Assembly: GCF_019059575.1 (NCBI RefSeq) | Contig: NW_024882954.1 | Location: 94,797 to 158,796 of the forward strand | DNA from: Amphibalanus amphitrite | Taxonomy: Eukaryota > Arthropoda > Thecostraca > Balanomorpha > Balanidae | DNA length: 64,000 nucleotides | Direction of reading: 5' to 3' | Shown here: piece after piece, positions 55,046 through 64,000 of the stretch | Position numbering within the stretch: the first letter of the stretch is position 1 | Layout of the letters: each line of letters starts with the position of its first letter | Notes under the pieces: generated by a model | What the model was told of the DNA's origin: nothing | Database searches by the model: none | Seen by the model: the letters and a program-made list of their open reading frames with translations, nothing else | Made by a program: the position numbers and the translations under genes

Positions 55046-55690
55046 ACTGTCGGAGCGCTATCAGCACTGGCGCATGCTATCAGCGGTGTGCTGATATCAG
55101 CGCTATCAGCGGTGTGCTGATATCAGCGCTATCAGCAGCGCTGTCGGTGTCTGTCAGGACCCGTCCACCCGGACTGGGAACGACAACGGCATCGGTGAGG
55201 ACCAGGGAAACAGGGACCAGAAGGTCAGAGGACTGGAGGACTGGAGGACTGGTAGACCAGAGGACCAGTGGATAAAGTGACCACAAGAGGATCGGAGGAT
55301 CAGTGGATCTTGGAACCAGAGGACTGGGTGACCAGAGGACAGCTGGACCAGAAGACCAGAAGACCACCAGGGGACCAGAGGATCGGTTCATCGGTGGACA
55401 GTTCGACCAACAAAGGGTGAACCGACTTATCGGCGGACCAACGGACCAAAGGAAGGACTCGAGGACGGACGGATCAACGTACCAAAGAGCAAACGGTCAA
55501 CCAGATCAACAGATCAAGGACGGACGGACGGACGGACGGACGGACGGACGGACGGGCGGGCGGACGGACGGACGTTTGAACTGAAACCTGCTGCGATAGT
55601 CATCCTCTGCCGAGCCGGCAATATTCCAGGTGAGCTGCAGTTTCATGCTGAGTGCTTATGGCTAGCTGAAAAAGTGGTTTCTTTGTGTTT
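55046..55690. repeat. Mixed short tandem repeats
   Basis: 55075-55140 has two copies of a CTGATATCAGCGCTATCAG palindromic unit. 55195-55400 is a degenerate GGACCAGAGGACC array. 55524-55575 is (GGAC)n. No gene. Confidence 0.75.
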
Positions 55691-56358
55691 TAAAGCTGTT
55701 TTTGTGTAAACTTAGCAGGGTCTGTGTGTTCAGTGACACCGGTTTTGTGTAGACTTAGCAGGGTCTGTGTGTTCAGCGGTTTTGTGTAGACTTAGCAGGG
55801 TCTGTGTGTTCAGTGACACCGGTTTAGTGTAGACTTAGCAGGGTCTGTGTGTTCAGCGGTTTTGTGTAGACTTAGCAGGGTCGTGTTCAGTGATACCGGT
55901 TTTGTGTAGACTTAGCAGGGTCTGTGTGTTCAGTGACACCGGGTTTGTGTAGAGTTAGCAGGGTCTGTGTGTTCAGTGACACCGGTTTTGTGTAGACTTA
56001 GCAGGGTCTGTGTGTCCAGTGACACCGGTTTTGTGTAGACTTAGCAGGGTCGTGTTCAGTGATACCGGTTTTGTGTAGACTTAGCAGGGTCTGTGTGTTC
56101 AGTGACACCGGGTTTGTGTAGACTTAGCAGGGTCTCTGTGTTCAGCGACACCGGTTTTTGTAGACTTAGCAGGGTCTGTGTGTTCAGTGACACCGGTTTT
56201 GTTAGACTTAGCAGGGTCTGTGTGTCCAGTGACACTGGTTTTGTGTAGACTTAGCAGGGTCTGTGTGTTCAGTGACACCGGTTTTTGTAGACTTAGCAGG
56301 GTCTGTGTGTTCAGCGGTTTTGTGTAGACTTAGCAGGGTCTGTGTGTTCAGTGACACC
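55691..56358 (+). repeat. 43-bp minisatellite
   Basis: About sixteen head-to-tail units containing TGTGTAGACTTAGCAGGGTC, followed in most by TGTGTGTTCAGTGACACCGG. Some units are shortened to about 35 bp. No coding frame runs through it. Confidence 0.92.
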
Positions 56359-56360
56359 TA

Positions 56361-56386
56361 GAGTAAAATGAAATTTCATTTTACTC
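56361..56386. repeat. Perfect 26-bp palindrome
   Basis: Two 13-base arms, GAGTAAAATGAAA and its exact reverse complement, with no loop, directly after the minisatellite. Confidence 0.9.
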
Positions 56387-56501
56387 TCGGTGTCCCATTT
56401 ATATTTTAATTTTATATTTATATCTATATTTATATTATATTTATATAACATTATATTATTACACCTATTCTTTTATATAAAATGGGTCTGGTGCAGTGAC
56501 T

Positions 56502-57969
56502 TATATATGTTACAGGCAATGTGTGGAATCAGGCATTCTATAGAATGCCTGACCGACCAGGCATTCTATAGAATTCCTAGGTATTCTATAGAATGCCTGA
56601 CCCACCAGGGATTCTATAGAATCCCTAGGCATTCTAAAGAATGCCTGATTTTCAGGCATTATATAGAATGCCTACGAAATACACGAATCTTTCCAACATA
56701 TAAGTGTATGTTGTATAAGATTATGAGCACAGACCGACATGTAACATTATTATTTTCTGCCAGGCTACCTTGCGTTCAGCTATTTATGTTCATTCAGTCA
56801 AATGCTCATTCAGTCAAATTTTCCGGTCAGGTATTCAATCTGACCTTATTAGGTCAAATTGTATCAGGATTTCATTCTGAGAGTACAGAGTATTTATCTT
56901 AACGCTAGAAAGACGATGGTGGTAATGTCAATATCGGAAACGCCTTTGGTAAAAAAAAAAAAAATACACAGAAAAAATTGACATATCGTCCATTTTTGGA
57001 GGTGTTTGCCTTCTAAGGAATTGATCTAAGGTCAAACTGGAGAAAACGGCTACGAGCCAAAAATGGACAAAAATTGGGCTGACCTAAAAATGGCTTAGCT
57101 ATTTGTTTTAGAAATGGCACCCTTTCGAACATTGCCAAAGAAGAACTGAAGTAAAATTTCATAATTTTGAGTCTTTGACGACCTTTCGAATACCGCATGG
57201 CCCAGAAGTCAAGCTGGAAGGGGAAATCGAACAACACCTAATCCGGCTCTTGTTACGGCCGGGCCACCGCCCAGACGTGGAATAAGGAACCATTTATTCA
57301 GGTTATTCCCTGACATTACGGTGTAGGTTGAGCTGTCCATGTATGCATATTGAGAGTCGTTACACGAAGTGCTTATGACGACATAAAATGTGACCTTTGG
57401 TGTATTTTTCACCTTCATTTCAAACATCAGAACAAAGCCATCGTCATTCCCAATCACTTTCGATTCAAGCCTACGGTCCACCCTCCCAGCCAACACTCTT
57501 CTAATGCAGCTTCGTATCTGTAGCAGCATAATCCTCCGAGGGTAACCGTTTAAGCGACTGGCTGGCCTGTGACTCTCCCGCGTGCCTTGCACCGTGGCTC
57601 TCCCGTGCCAACGGAATTGGATCAGCTGCTGCTTGCGGCGCACCATTTGGTGGTCGGCATAGCCCAATACCTCCCTCGCTTCCTCTCAGCTCATTGCCCT
57701 GAAATGGTGTATGGTGACGACCGGCCTAGGCCAACAATGAAAATTAGGTAAACAAATAGCATTACTGCCACTGACCCCTAATTTTCGAAGTGTGTTTCGG
57801 ACAATCAAAATACTTAGGCATTCTATAGAATGCCTGGGACCTTAATTAAGCCAGGCATTCTATAGAATACCTAGGGATTCTATAGAATGCCTGGTCGGTC
57901 AGGCATTCTATAGAATGCCTAGGCATTCTATAGAATGCCTGATTCCACACATTGCCTGTAACATATATA
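56502..57969. mobile_element. Inverted-repeat element Y with ATTCTATAGAAT palindrome arrays
   Basis: About 1.47 kb. Left TATATATGTTACAGGCAATG and its reverse complement at the right. Inside each end are four to six copies of the palindrome GGCATTCTATAGAATGCC. The outermost TATATATGTTACAGG is the same as in repeat Z, so the two belong together. The interior carries an open frame on the minus strand. Confidence 0.85.
57209..57667 (-). CDS. Unidentified ORF inside element Y
   Basis: A 152-codon open frame, open further upstream in a neighbouring frame. It reads RRIMLLQIRSCIRRVLAGRV, DDGFVLMFEMKVKNTPKVTF, and YAYMDSSTYTVMSGNNLNKW. The C-terminal half has a globular, secreted-domain look (two Cys, alternating hydrophobics). 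I do not recognise a family, and it is not a transposase I know. It could be a captured host exon or a piece of the element's own gene. Confidence 0.4.
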   Translation of the reverse strand: MGYADHQMVRRKQQLIQFRWHGRATVQGTRESHRPASRLNGYPRRIMLLQIRSCIRRVLAGRVDRRLESKVIGNDDGFVLMFEMKVKNTPKVTFYVVISTSCNDSQYAYMDSSTYTVMSGNNLNKWFLIPRLGGGPAVTRAGLGVVRFPLPA

Positions 57970-58167
57970 TCGTGAAGCTGCAGCTGTGTTGATTGCTAAG
58001 TAACCCATGTATCGTAGGCCTGTATCGTAGAACTACGGTCGTGTTGATAACTAGATAATGCCGATCGTCAAGACTTGATAGTCAGTGACAATGCACTGCC
58101 ATTTACCCATTAATGCCCTTGCCGTAGAGAGCAGTCATACCAGGTTTGTTTACGATAGCTCACGTAG

Positions 58168-60315
58168 TTAACCCGCGCATGACTAGGGGGGCCTACAGAG
58201 CCCCCCCCTCCCGTTTTTCAGCAATATGTTCTAAACCGTTTGATGGATCAACACGAAACTTGCGGTACCCTCAGAGGCATCAATTTGACACCTTTTGTTA
58301 AAAATTCCACTTTCTAGCTACCATAGTTTGGCCGGAAATGACGTCATAGTGACGTCATGTCGGCCGATTTTAATGCAAAATACTGAATTACGGCAAACGC
58401 TCTCAGGAGCTCAGTTTTAAAGCTAGATCCTTTTTTTTTGCATGAGTGGACTACAAATACACGTAGCTATCAAACTGCTATCTCGAATTTTCGAAATTTT
58501 GAAAATGTTGAAAAATATGTATATACAATTACAAAAAAATATATTTTTTGATTTTTTCAAAAGTTTTTAACTTTTCGCAAAAACCGTAATATATCTGATA
58601 GAACACACACTGATGAACTACCTTTGCAAGTTTTATCCCAATGTCTTCAAAAATAGCCAAGTTATTCGCATTATTGTCAAAATTTTACAATTTTATGTTT
58701 TTCCAAGTCCATTTTTCAGTACGTTTATGACATCGTACAGCAATATAACTGGTACCATCGTGTTTCTGAGCTCAAACTGCATCTGATGGGCACCGTTTCT
58801 GTTGAAAAATTTCATTTTCAAAATTTGACCTTTTCTGACCTGAAAGTGACCTGACCTCCTGTAAATTCAGCTGACAATGACCTCAAATGACACAGACGAC
58901 ACTATTTTCGAAATCTACGAGTAAAATGGACCATAAAGCATGCGTCACGTGACCGATAGGGTGAAGTCGTATAAGAGTACGCACTTAGTGGATTTCTTGC
59001 TCTCATTTATTTAATATTTGAAAGAAAGAAATTGCAAATAGGGAATATTAAAGTTCATTGAATTAGCCATCAACCCATGGGGCAACGATCCTTCAGCGTA
59101 AATGGAAGTGGTCTAAAACTGACATTTTCTGAACCGCTGCAGTTGCGTACTCTTACCATATGGGGTGTGTAAGAGTACGCACGCCAGGCGGGTGGAGTAC
59201 GCAAGCATATGAACACACACGTATGCAGCTTGTACTGTCCAAATGCTTAACTTCAAACTCAGAAGGCATTTAAGTTAATTCTAGTATCCAAAAAGAAAAA
59301 CATAAAATAAATCTTTCAAGTCTATAAATCAGGAAATAATCATGTCGTGTGTTTCTTAAAAAAATGCACAATCAAAAGGGAGAAGAACTCGTATTTGGAA
59401 GAATTTCAGGTACGGATCTGTATCACAGTGCTCCATTGATGATATACCTACAAAACAAACGTCATTGAGCGATAGATTAATAATTTTATTTTTCTGTATA
59501 TTCGATTTAATGTATAATTCTGCGTACTCTTACCCTCCTGAACAGTGCGTCCTCTTACCGTACATGCAATTCGCGCACAAAACAACCCCGAAACGTTGTG
59601 CAAAACTTCGCAAACAGAATATTGCACTGCACAGTATTTCCCCAGATAACCTCACAAGTTTCCCACAACAATCACGGAAATGTACCTTATCTCAACTGCC
59701 AAGTATCAAAATTATTGTACCATACCATAATAATATCATGACGCTCGAAAATAATATTCATCGCCTTAAACTCAACAGCGTCGCCGCTCAACGCCCACGT
59801 TCCGTTGGTGACAAGCACGCACTGGCGGCTTCATGTCACTTCATGAACTCGACAAACCCGCGTTGCTAAGCAACCGAAACAGCTGATGCGTACTCTTATC
59901 TCCCGCGTACTCTTACCCGCCCTTACCCTACATGATACACAATTTTGGTGACCTAGGATGACCTGGCCTTGACCTGAAAAATTAGAAGTAAAAGTTCGGT
60001 ACCCTCAGGGTATCTAAGGCATCCGTAAAGGAGTGCGTAAACCAGAAATGAGCCTGATCGGAGCGGCGGTCCGGTGGTCAGAGCCTAATTGTGAACTAGC
60101 AAAATTGCCGATAATGTTTACTGACCTGACCTGTGACGTCATCGGTGACCTCGAGGTCAATGAAAATAGGTTTCGCTCGACGGTTTTTCCAGGGCTATCA
60201 GACGCCGCTTGAATTCTACGATCGGCCCAGTAGTTTCGGAGATAGGAGGGGGGCTCTGGAGAGCCCCCCCCCGTCACTCGCGTTATGGAAAATACCCCAG
60301 TCATGCGCGGGTTAA
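58168..60315 (+). mobile_element. TTAA element T, carrying element U
   Basis: From TTAACCCGCGCATGACTAGG to CCCAGTCATGCGCGGGTTAA, an inverted repeat with one or two mismatches; hairpins inside both ends; the doubled terminal motif CCGTCACTCGCG lies inward at the right. Without U it is about 1.17 kb. C-type words (CCATAAAGCATGCGTCACGTG) and a D-like right end (GTAGTTTCGGAGATAGG). Confidence 0.88.
58957..59930. mobile_element. Inverted-repeat element U with GCGTACTCTTACC motifs
   Basis: 974 bp. Ends TAGGGTGAAGTCG and GCCCTTACCCTA, at a TA. The motif GCGTACTCTTA(C)C recurs about nine times in both orientations near both ends and at 59150-59195 and 59520-59560. It resembles element H in its TAGGGT ends and repeated-motif design. 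A 134-residue open frame (59465-59869) shows no family. Confidence 0.72.
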
Positions 60316-60382
60316 AATCTCCCTTGGTTTTATGTGTCAGTGTATATTTCATTCCTACTTATGGCTGAGTTTTATTTCAGAT

Positions 60383-60431
60383 ATGCGTGCCGTTGCAAGT
60401 TTGTGTCCATGGGCGCTCTCGCTGATATTCG
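60383..60431 (+). CDS. Exon 1 of membrane-protein gene (signal peptide)
   Basis: After an acceptor-like TTTTATTTCAG (ends 60380), an ATG at 60383 opens MRAVASLCPWALSLIF and ends at donor G/GTAAGC (60432) in phase 1. Joined to the next exon it gives MRAVASLC..SLIFVTSCVVV, a clear secretory signal peptide. The preceding acceptor suggests an untranslated exon upstream. It is too short to appear in ordinary ORF searches. TTAA element T lies in the intron just upstream. Confidence 0.68.
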
Positions 60432-61249
60432 GTAAGCATACCTTATGTAAGAGTTCATCAAATAATCGTATACAGACGATCACATAGTTCCTAAATTCTA
60501 CTGTCCTACCCACAGATAGGCAGCTTACTGGGAGAAGAGCATGGTTTATTTATCCTAGACGTAATTTTAGTTGCGGAACCCAATGAGCTTTTAAGGAGGT
60601 TAATAGTGGATGGAAATTGTCATTTTTTGTCCATGGCAAATACGAATTTGTTGAAGTTCTTTTTGCTAAAAATTCCATACATTACGAGCATAGGGACGCA
60701 AACAAACTCAGAATAGGATAATTTGCAGTTGAGATGAAAAATTAAGGCGCTCTCTTTTTTTAGTGTTTAACCCCATAAAGCCACAAAAGTAAATGTGTCC
60801 AACATGATCGCAAAACAAACGATTCCATTTACTCAAGGGCCTAGCGTCCAAGAATAACAGAAATAACAGATTTTGTATTGCACACGGTCCTTTTGTTTTT
60901 TGCTTTAGCAAAAGTTCGCGAGCATTTCTTTTCAAATGGTACCTATCATTCAGCTTTTAAAAATCGTTTTAGTTAGATCATCGAACATCGATCGTTTTAT
61001 CTTTCATCTATCATACCTTGACTTTAAGATACAATTAAAGTCATCATCTTTTTACAAGCTATCGAATGAATGCCCAAACTTGTTCCCAATGTTTCCCATC
61101 AGTGTCCCATGCAAAGAGTTCTATCTAATCGATATCAGCTGATGTACGCATTACTTTCTCTCTTCTCATGCCCTTTTAAATGATACATATACTGCAAATC
61201 ACCTGAGAGTTTCTGCACTGCCTGACCGCCCCGCTGCAATGCTTTCCAG

Positions 61250-61396
61250 TGACGTCATGTGTGGTGGTGACGTCACTGGAGGCCGCCGAGCCGTCTGAGG
61301 CGGCGTCTGCTCCGTACAGACACGCCGCCGACCACGCCCTGGTGCAGGCTGCGGGCGTCGAGACCGGGCACTACGCAGAGCTGCTGGTCACAAACG
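61250..61396 (+). CDS. Exon 2 of membrane-protein gene
   Basis: 147 bp between acceptor GCTTTCCAG (ends 61249) and donor AACG/GTGAGC, phase 1 at both ends. It completes the hydrophobic signal (VTSCVVVTS) and continues LEAAEPSEAASAP, HALVQAAGVETGHYAELLV. High GC. Frame agrees with exons 1 and 3. A GGT/GAT microsatellite (61411-61450) begins right after the donor. Confidence 0.68.
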
Positions 61397-61668
61397 GTGA
61401 GCAACCAGTGGTGATGGTGATGGTGATGGTGGTGATGGTGGTGGTGGTAGGATGACGTCAGCAACGCCCTTGATGGTCATTGGTGGATCCAGAATGGCGA
61501 CATTGCCCGCTGTGGTGGCGTGGTGGCGAAATTGCTTGTTCGACGTCTAAAAACTGTACGATGCCACTGCATTGTATTTGCTGTGTGACTCAAAGAAGGC
61601 AATTTTCAAGGAAATGATGTTTGTTTGCTTTCATAACGAAGACAACGGTAAATGTTCATGATTTGCAG

Positions 61669-61965
61669 CTGCTGCAATGCCGGCGTCACTTAGGGAGAAG
61701 AGGGATTTTTTTACGAAAAAGTATGCACTTGCCAGCATTTTTCCATTTGCTTTTGTCGCAGACAAAAGTATGGAAGTATGCGCTTCTTACAACCGGGAGA
61801 ATTCAAGTGATGTCTTTCATACCGTCACTGTGTTACCAGCTGATGACGTCACTGTGTTTCCAGCTGAAGGAGCAGATGTCGAGTGCTCAACTGTACTTGT
61901 TTTTGCGTTACGAGTTGCCATCCCTGCTTCTGTAGTCACTCGATCTTGTGAAATGCAAATGAACG
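61669..61965 (+). CDS. Exon 3 of membrane-protein gene (cassette-like)
   Basis: 297 bp between acceptor GATTTGCAG (ends 61668) and donor AACG/GTGAAT, phase 1-1, so it can be included or skipped without changing frame. It encodes REKRDFFTKKYALASIFPF, SMEVCASYNREN, TVTVLPADDVTVFPAEGAD, VECSTVLVFALRV and SCEMQMN. Three Cys and alternating beta-like stretches suggest an extracellular domain. I do not recognise the family. Confidence 0.6.
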
Positions 61966-62197
61966 GTGAATAGATGAAAAAACGTCACAGGTCGGCAAGT
62001 ATCTCACCAATGGGTGAATTTCCAAAGCTCCTCTGATGCAGCCTGTCTAGAAGCCAAAAATCAGCGCATTGGCAAATGGTAAAAGAATGCCACTGCGATT
62101 ATGTTTGGTTTCAAATCATTTTAAATCTGAAGCGAGGTGAAACTCGTACTGCCTACCAGATCAGACAGCGAATGACGCTCCTCGGTCTACATTTCAG

Positions 62198-62903
62198 ACA
62201 CACCGCTCGCTGTGAAGCCCAGGAGGGACCTCTACTCTGGGAGTGAGGACGCCCAGTCCTCCGACACACCTGACAGTGGGAAGCTCCCTCTCCCCGGCGA
62301 TAGTGCTGAACAGTCGCCTCCTTCTGATGGAGCTACCAACACTGCTTCCACCAGCCGATCACCAGCCGTGACAGAAACCGAATCGTCCGACGAAGACGCT
62401 GTAGATCCGCGAAATGTATCTTCTGAGGCGTCCTCAGATGTTCCTGAGACACTCCCGGAGAATCAGACTCCTTCTGAGAAAACCCAGCCAGCAGAGCCTG
62501 ATGACAACACGACATCAGTGGACGCCACATCCACCCTACCAGTTCTAGAGGAGGTAGAACAAGATGACGTAGAATCGCCTATCGAGCCAGAAGACGCACC
62601 AAAAGCAAAAGGAAAAGCTGCCTCCCCTCTAGTGACCTCCCCTGGTAATTCTGCAGTGGACTTGCCCAAAGTCACCTCACTGACTTCAAGCCGAGACGAC
62701 TCCGCGGTTGCGGACTCGTCCTCACCACCGCAAGAGGCCTCCCCTCCAGAGAGCCCCGCAGTGGACTCGTCCGAGCGAACAGCACCAAATATCCCTACTC
62801 CTGACACAGTCGCTGAAGAAAAGGAAGGGAGTGTCCCGACAGAACCGCACGACAGCACATCCGACGAAACAGACGTCAACAACAACAACAACAACAAAAA
62901 CAA

Positions 62904-62948
<45 letters not shown>

Positions 62949-63470
62949 CTTAAACGACAACGATGACAGCAGCGAAAACAGAAATGACAAGAGCAACGAA
63001 AACAACAACAGTGACAACGCTGATCATAATGAAAACAGCAGCAACGAACCCGACGCCATCGCCGACAAGAAGATCACCAAGGAGGGCGCCGCGGGCGGGG
63101 ACGACTCCGCCGACAAGAAGATCACCAAGGAGGGCGCCGCGGGCGGGGACGACTCCGCCGCTGCCACGAGCAGCTCGGCGGAGGACCCGGGTGACTCGGC
63201 GGAGGACCCGGGTGACTCGGGGGAGGACTCGGGTGACTCGGCGGAGGACTCTGGTGCCGAGCGGCGGACTCCGGCGGACTCCGCCCCGGGAGTCGGCCGG
63301 AGTCCGGCTCGGACGGTGAACGGCACGGTGCTGGAGGCGGGGCCCGGCCCGTGGGACTCGCCGGCCGATCGAGCCCGGAGGAGAAACGTCACGACGTTCG
63401 CGCTCGTCATGTGCGGGATCGTCGGGGCGACGTTCGTCATCCTTGTCGGAATGTGGATTAACAGAATGAG
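62198..63470 (+). CDS. Exon 4 of membrane-protein gene (mucin-like stalk and transmembrane helix)
   Basis: 1273 bp from acceptor TCTACATTTCAG (ends 62197; phase 1, Asp spans the splice) to donor ATGAG/GTGAGG at 63471 in phase 2. The TGA read just after is therefore intronic and the protein goes on. It encodes a Ser/Thr/Pro/Asp/Glu-rich region, an Asn tract from (AAC)n at 62878-62949, two copies of a 17-residue KKITKEGAAGGDDSA block (63067-63160), EDPGDS/EDSGDS repeats, a potential N-glycosylation site NVTT, and a transmembrane helix FALVMCGIVGATFVILVGMW. Predicted type I membrane protein with a long flexible stalk; cytoplasmic tail off the window. Family unknown. Total of the four exons: 588 codons plus 2 bases. 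Confidence 0.8.
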
Positions 63471-64000
63471 GTGAGGATGAGGTTGGGGTCAACAGGATCA
63501 GGTGATGGTAAAAGGATCAGGTGATGGTAACAGGATCAGGTGATGGTAACAGGATCAGGTAAGAGTTAATAGGATCAGGTGAGGTTTAACAAAATAAAGA
63601 GAGGATCAACATGATCAGGTAAGAGCTAACAGGATCAGGTGAGGATTGACAAGTTCAGGTGAGGCTTAACAGGATCAAGTGATGATTGGGGTAAAAGGAT
63701 CATACGAATAATCATGTTACAACAAAGTCAGGTGAGGGATGGGGATTAATAGAAGCAGGTGAGGAATGGGGTAAAGAGTCTAGTAAGGAATGGGGAATAA
63801 TTAGCAACAGCATCAAGTGAGGAATGGGGTGACAGGATCAGATGAGAAATGGTGGATGAGTAACAGATTCTGGTAATGAATTGGAGAAAAACTAACAAGA
63901 GCAGTTAAATGGGGAAACAGGTATCACAATCCAATGGGAAGTGGATAAATGCGTTAAGGCCAAAGGGGTCCAGTAAGAAGTGGAGATAGGTTAACAGTCA
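63471..64000 (+). repeat. Intronic minisatellite of splice-donor-like units
   Basis: From the exon 4 donor onward the intron is a degenerate array of about 20-bp units, AACAGGATCAGGTGATGGT-like, decaying towards the right edge. Many units contain CAGGTGAGG or CAGGTAAGAG, which are close to or match the 5' splice consensus. No ORF. Confidence 0.8.

Noticed and set aside
54702..55067. 121-residue antisense ORF
   Set aside because: It is the minisatellite read in reverse; the peptide is periodic.
59465..59869. 134-residue ORF within element U
   Set aside because: It spans the repeated motif, has no domain, and its composition is like the surrounding non-coding DNA.
62463..63017. Antisense Leu-rich ORFs opposite exon 4, also 62950-63492
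   Set aside because: They mirror the AAC tract and GC-rich repeats of the real exon; the sense frame has splice sites and a membrane helix.

Overview
This is an animal (metazoan) nuclear window, probably from an invertebrate. The evidence is spliceosomal introns with GT/AG borders, and remains of BEL/Pao, Penelope-like, CR1-like LINE, mariner-like and hAT-like elements. I favour an arthropod but the sequence does not decide it. Only two host genes are well supported. The first is a large single-exon stretch of an atlastin/GBP-type dynamin-family GTPase (33288-36155, +). The second is a gene I assembled from four exons with phase-1 introns (60383-63470, +): signal peptide, two small extracellular exons, then a long Ser/Thr/Asp/Glu-rich and Asn-tract exon ending in a transmembrane helix. 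It continues beyond the window.

Most of the rest is mobile DNA. The dominant component is a group of non-autonomous elements of about 0.85-1.2 kb bounded by TTAA. Both ends read TTAA-CCC inward, followed by a family-specific GC-rich inverted repeat, a G-run/spacer/C-run hairpin and a common TTTTTCGCGAATAACTC-like motif. Their interiors are packed with AGGTCA hexamers in both orientations. One end often carries a second copy of the terminal motif about 30 bp further in. I find about twenty copies in families I label A, B, C, D, E, G, O, P, Q, R, S and T. Their mobility can be read directly. One copy splits a Penelope-like GIY-YIG ORF at TTAA and its removal restores the frame (8789-10008). Another splits a LINE ORF2 at TTAA (37041-38234). 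Others are nested in each other: A1 and B in C1; O1, Q and R at one TTAA of D3, with P inside O1; G2 and E5 in E3. The TTAA duplication and CCC/GGG ends fit the piggyBac superfamily, but I see no transposase for them.

Layout: 1-1017 BEL/Pao integrase end; 1.9-10.2 kb TTAA-element nests, a LINE tail, a SINE and a Penelope-like fragment; 10.4-12.3 kb two other inverted-repeat elements; 13.5-15.8 kb a GC-rich exon-like island split by A2; 16.8-20.8 kb a dead two-ORF LINE; 20.8-26.1 kb elements with 335-bp inverted repeats carrying palindromic motifs, with a mariner relic inside; 26.1-33.2 kb hAT MITEs, TTAA elements and an unusual TTCGGCATAGTGC-motif element; 33.3-36.2 kb the GTPase; 36.7-47.9 kb the densest TTAA nest; 48.1-52.2 kb a hAT MITE, a foldback element and TTAA fragments; 52.2-56.4 kb minisatellites and a TTAA element carrying a captured USP37-like exon; 56.5-58 kb a second palindrome-array element; 58.2-60.3 kb a TTAA element holding another element; 60.4-64 kb the membrane-protein gene.
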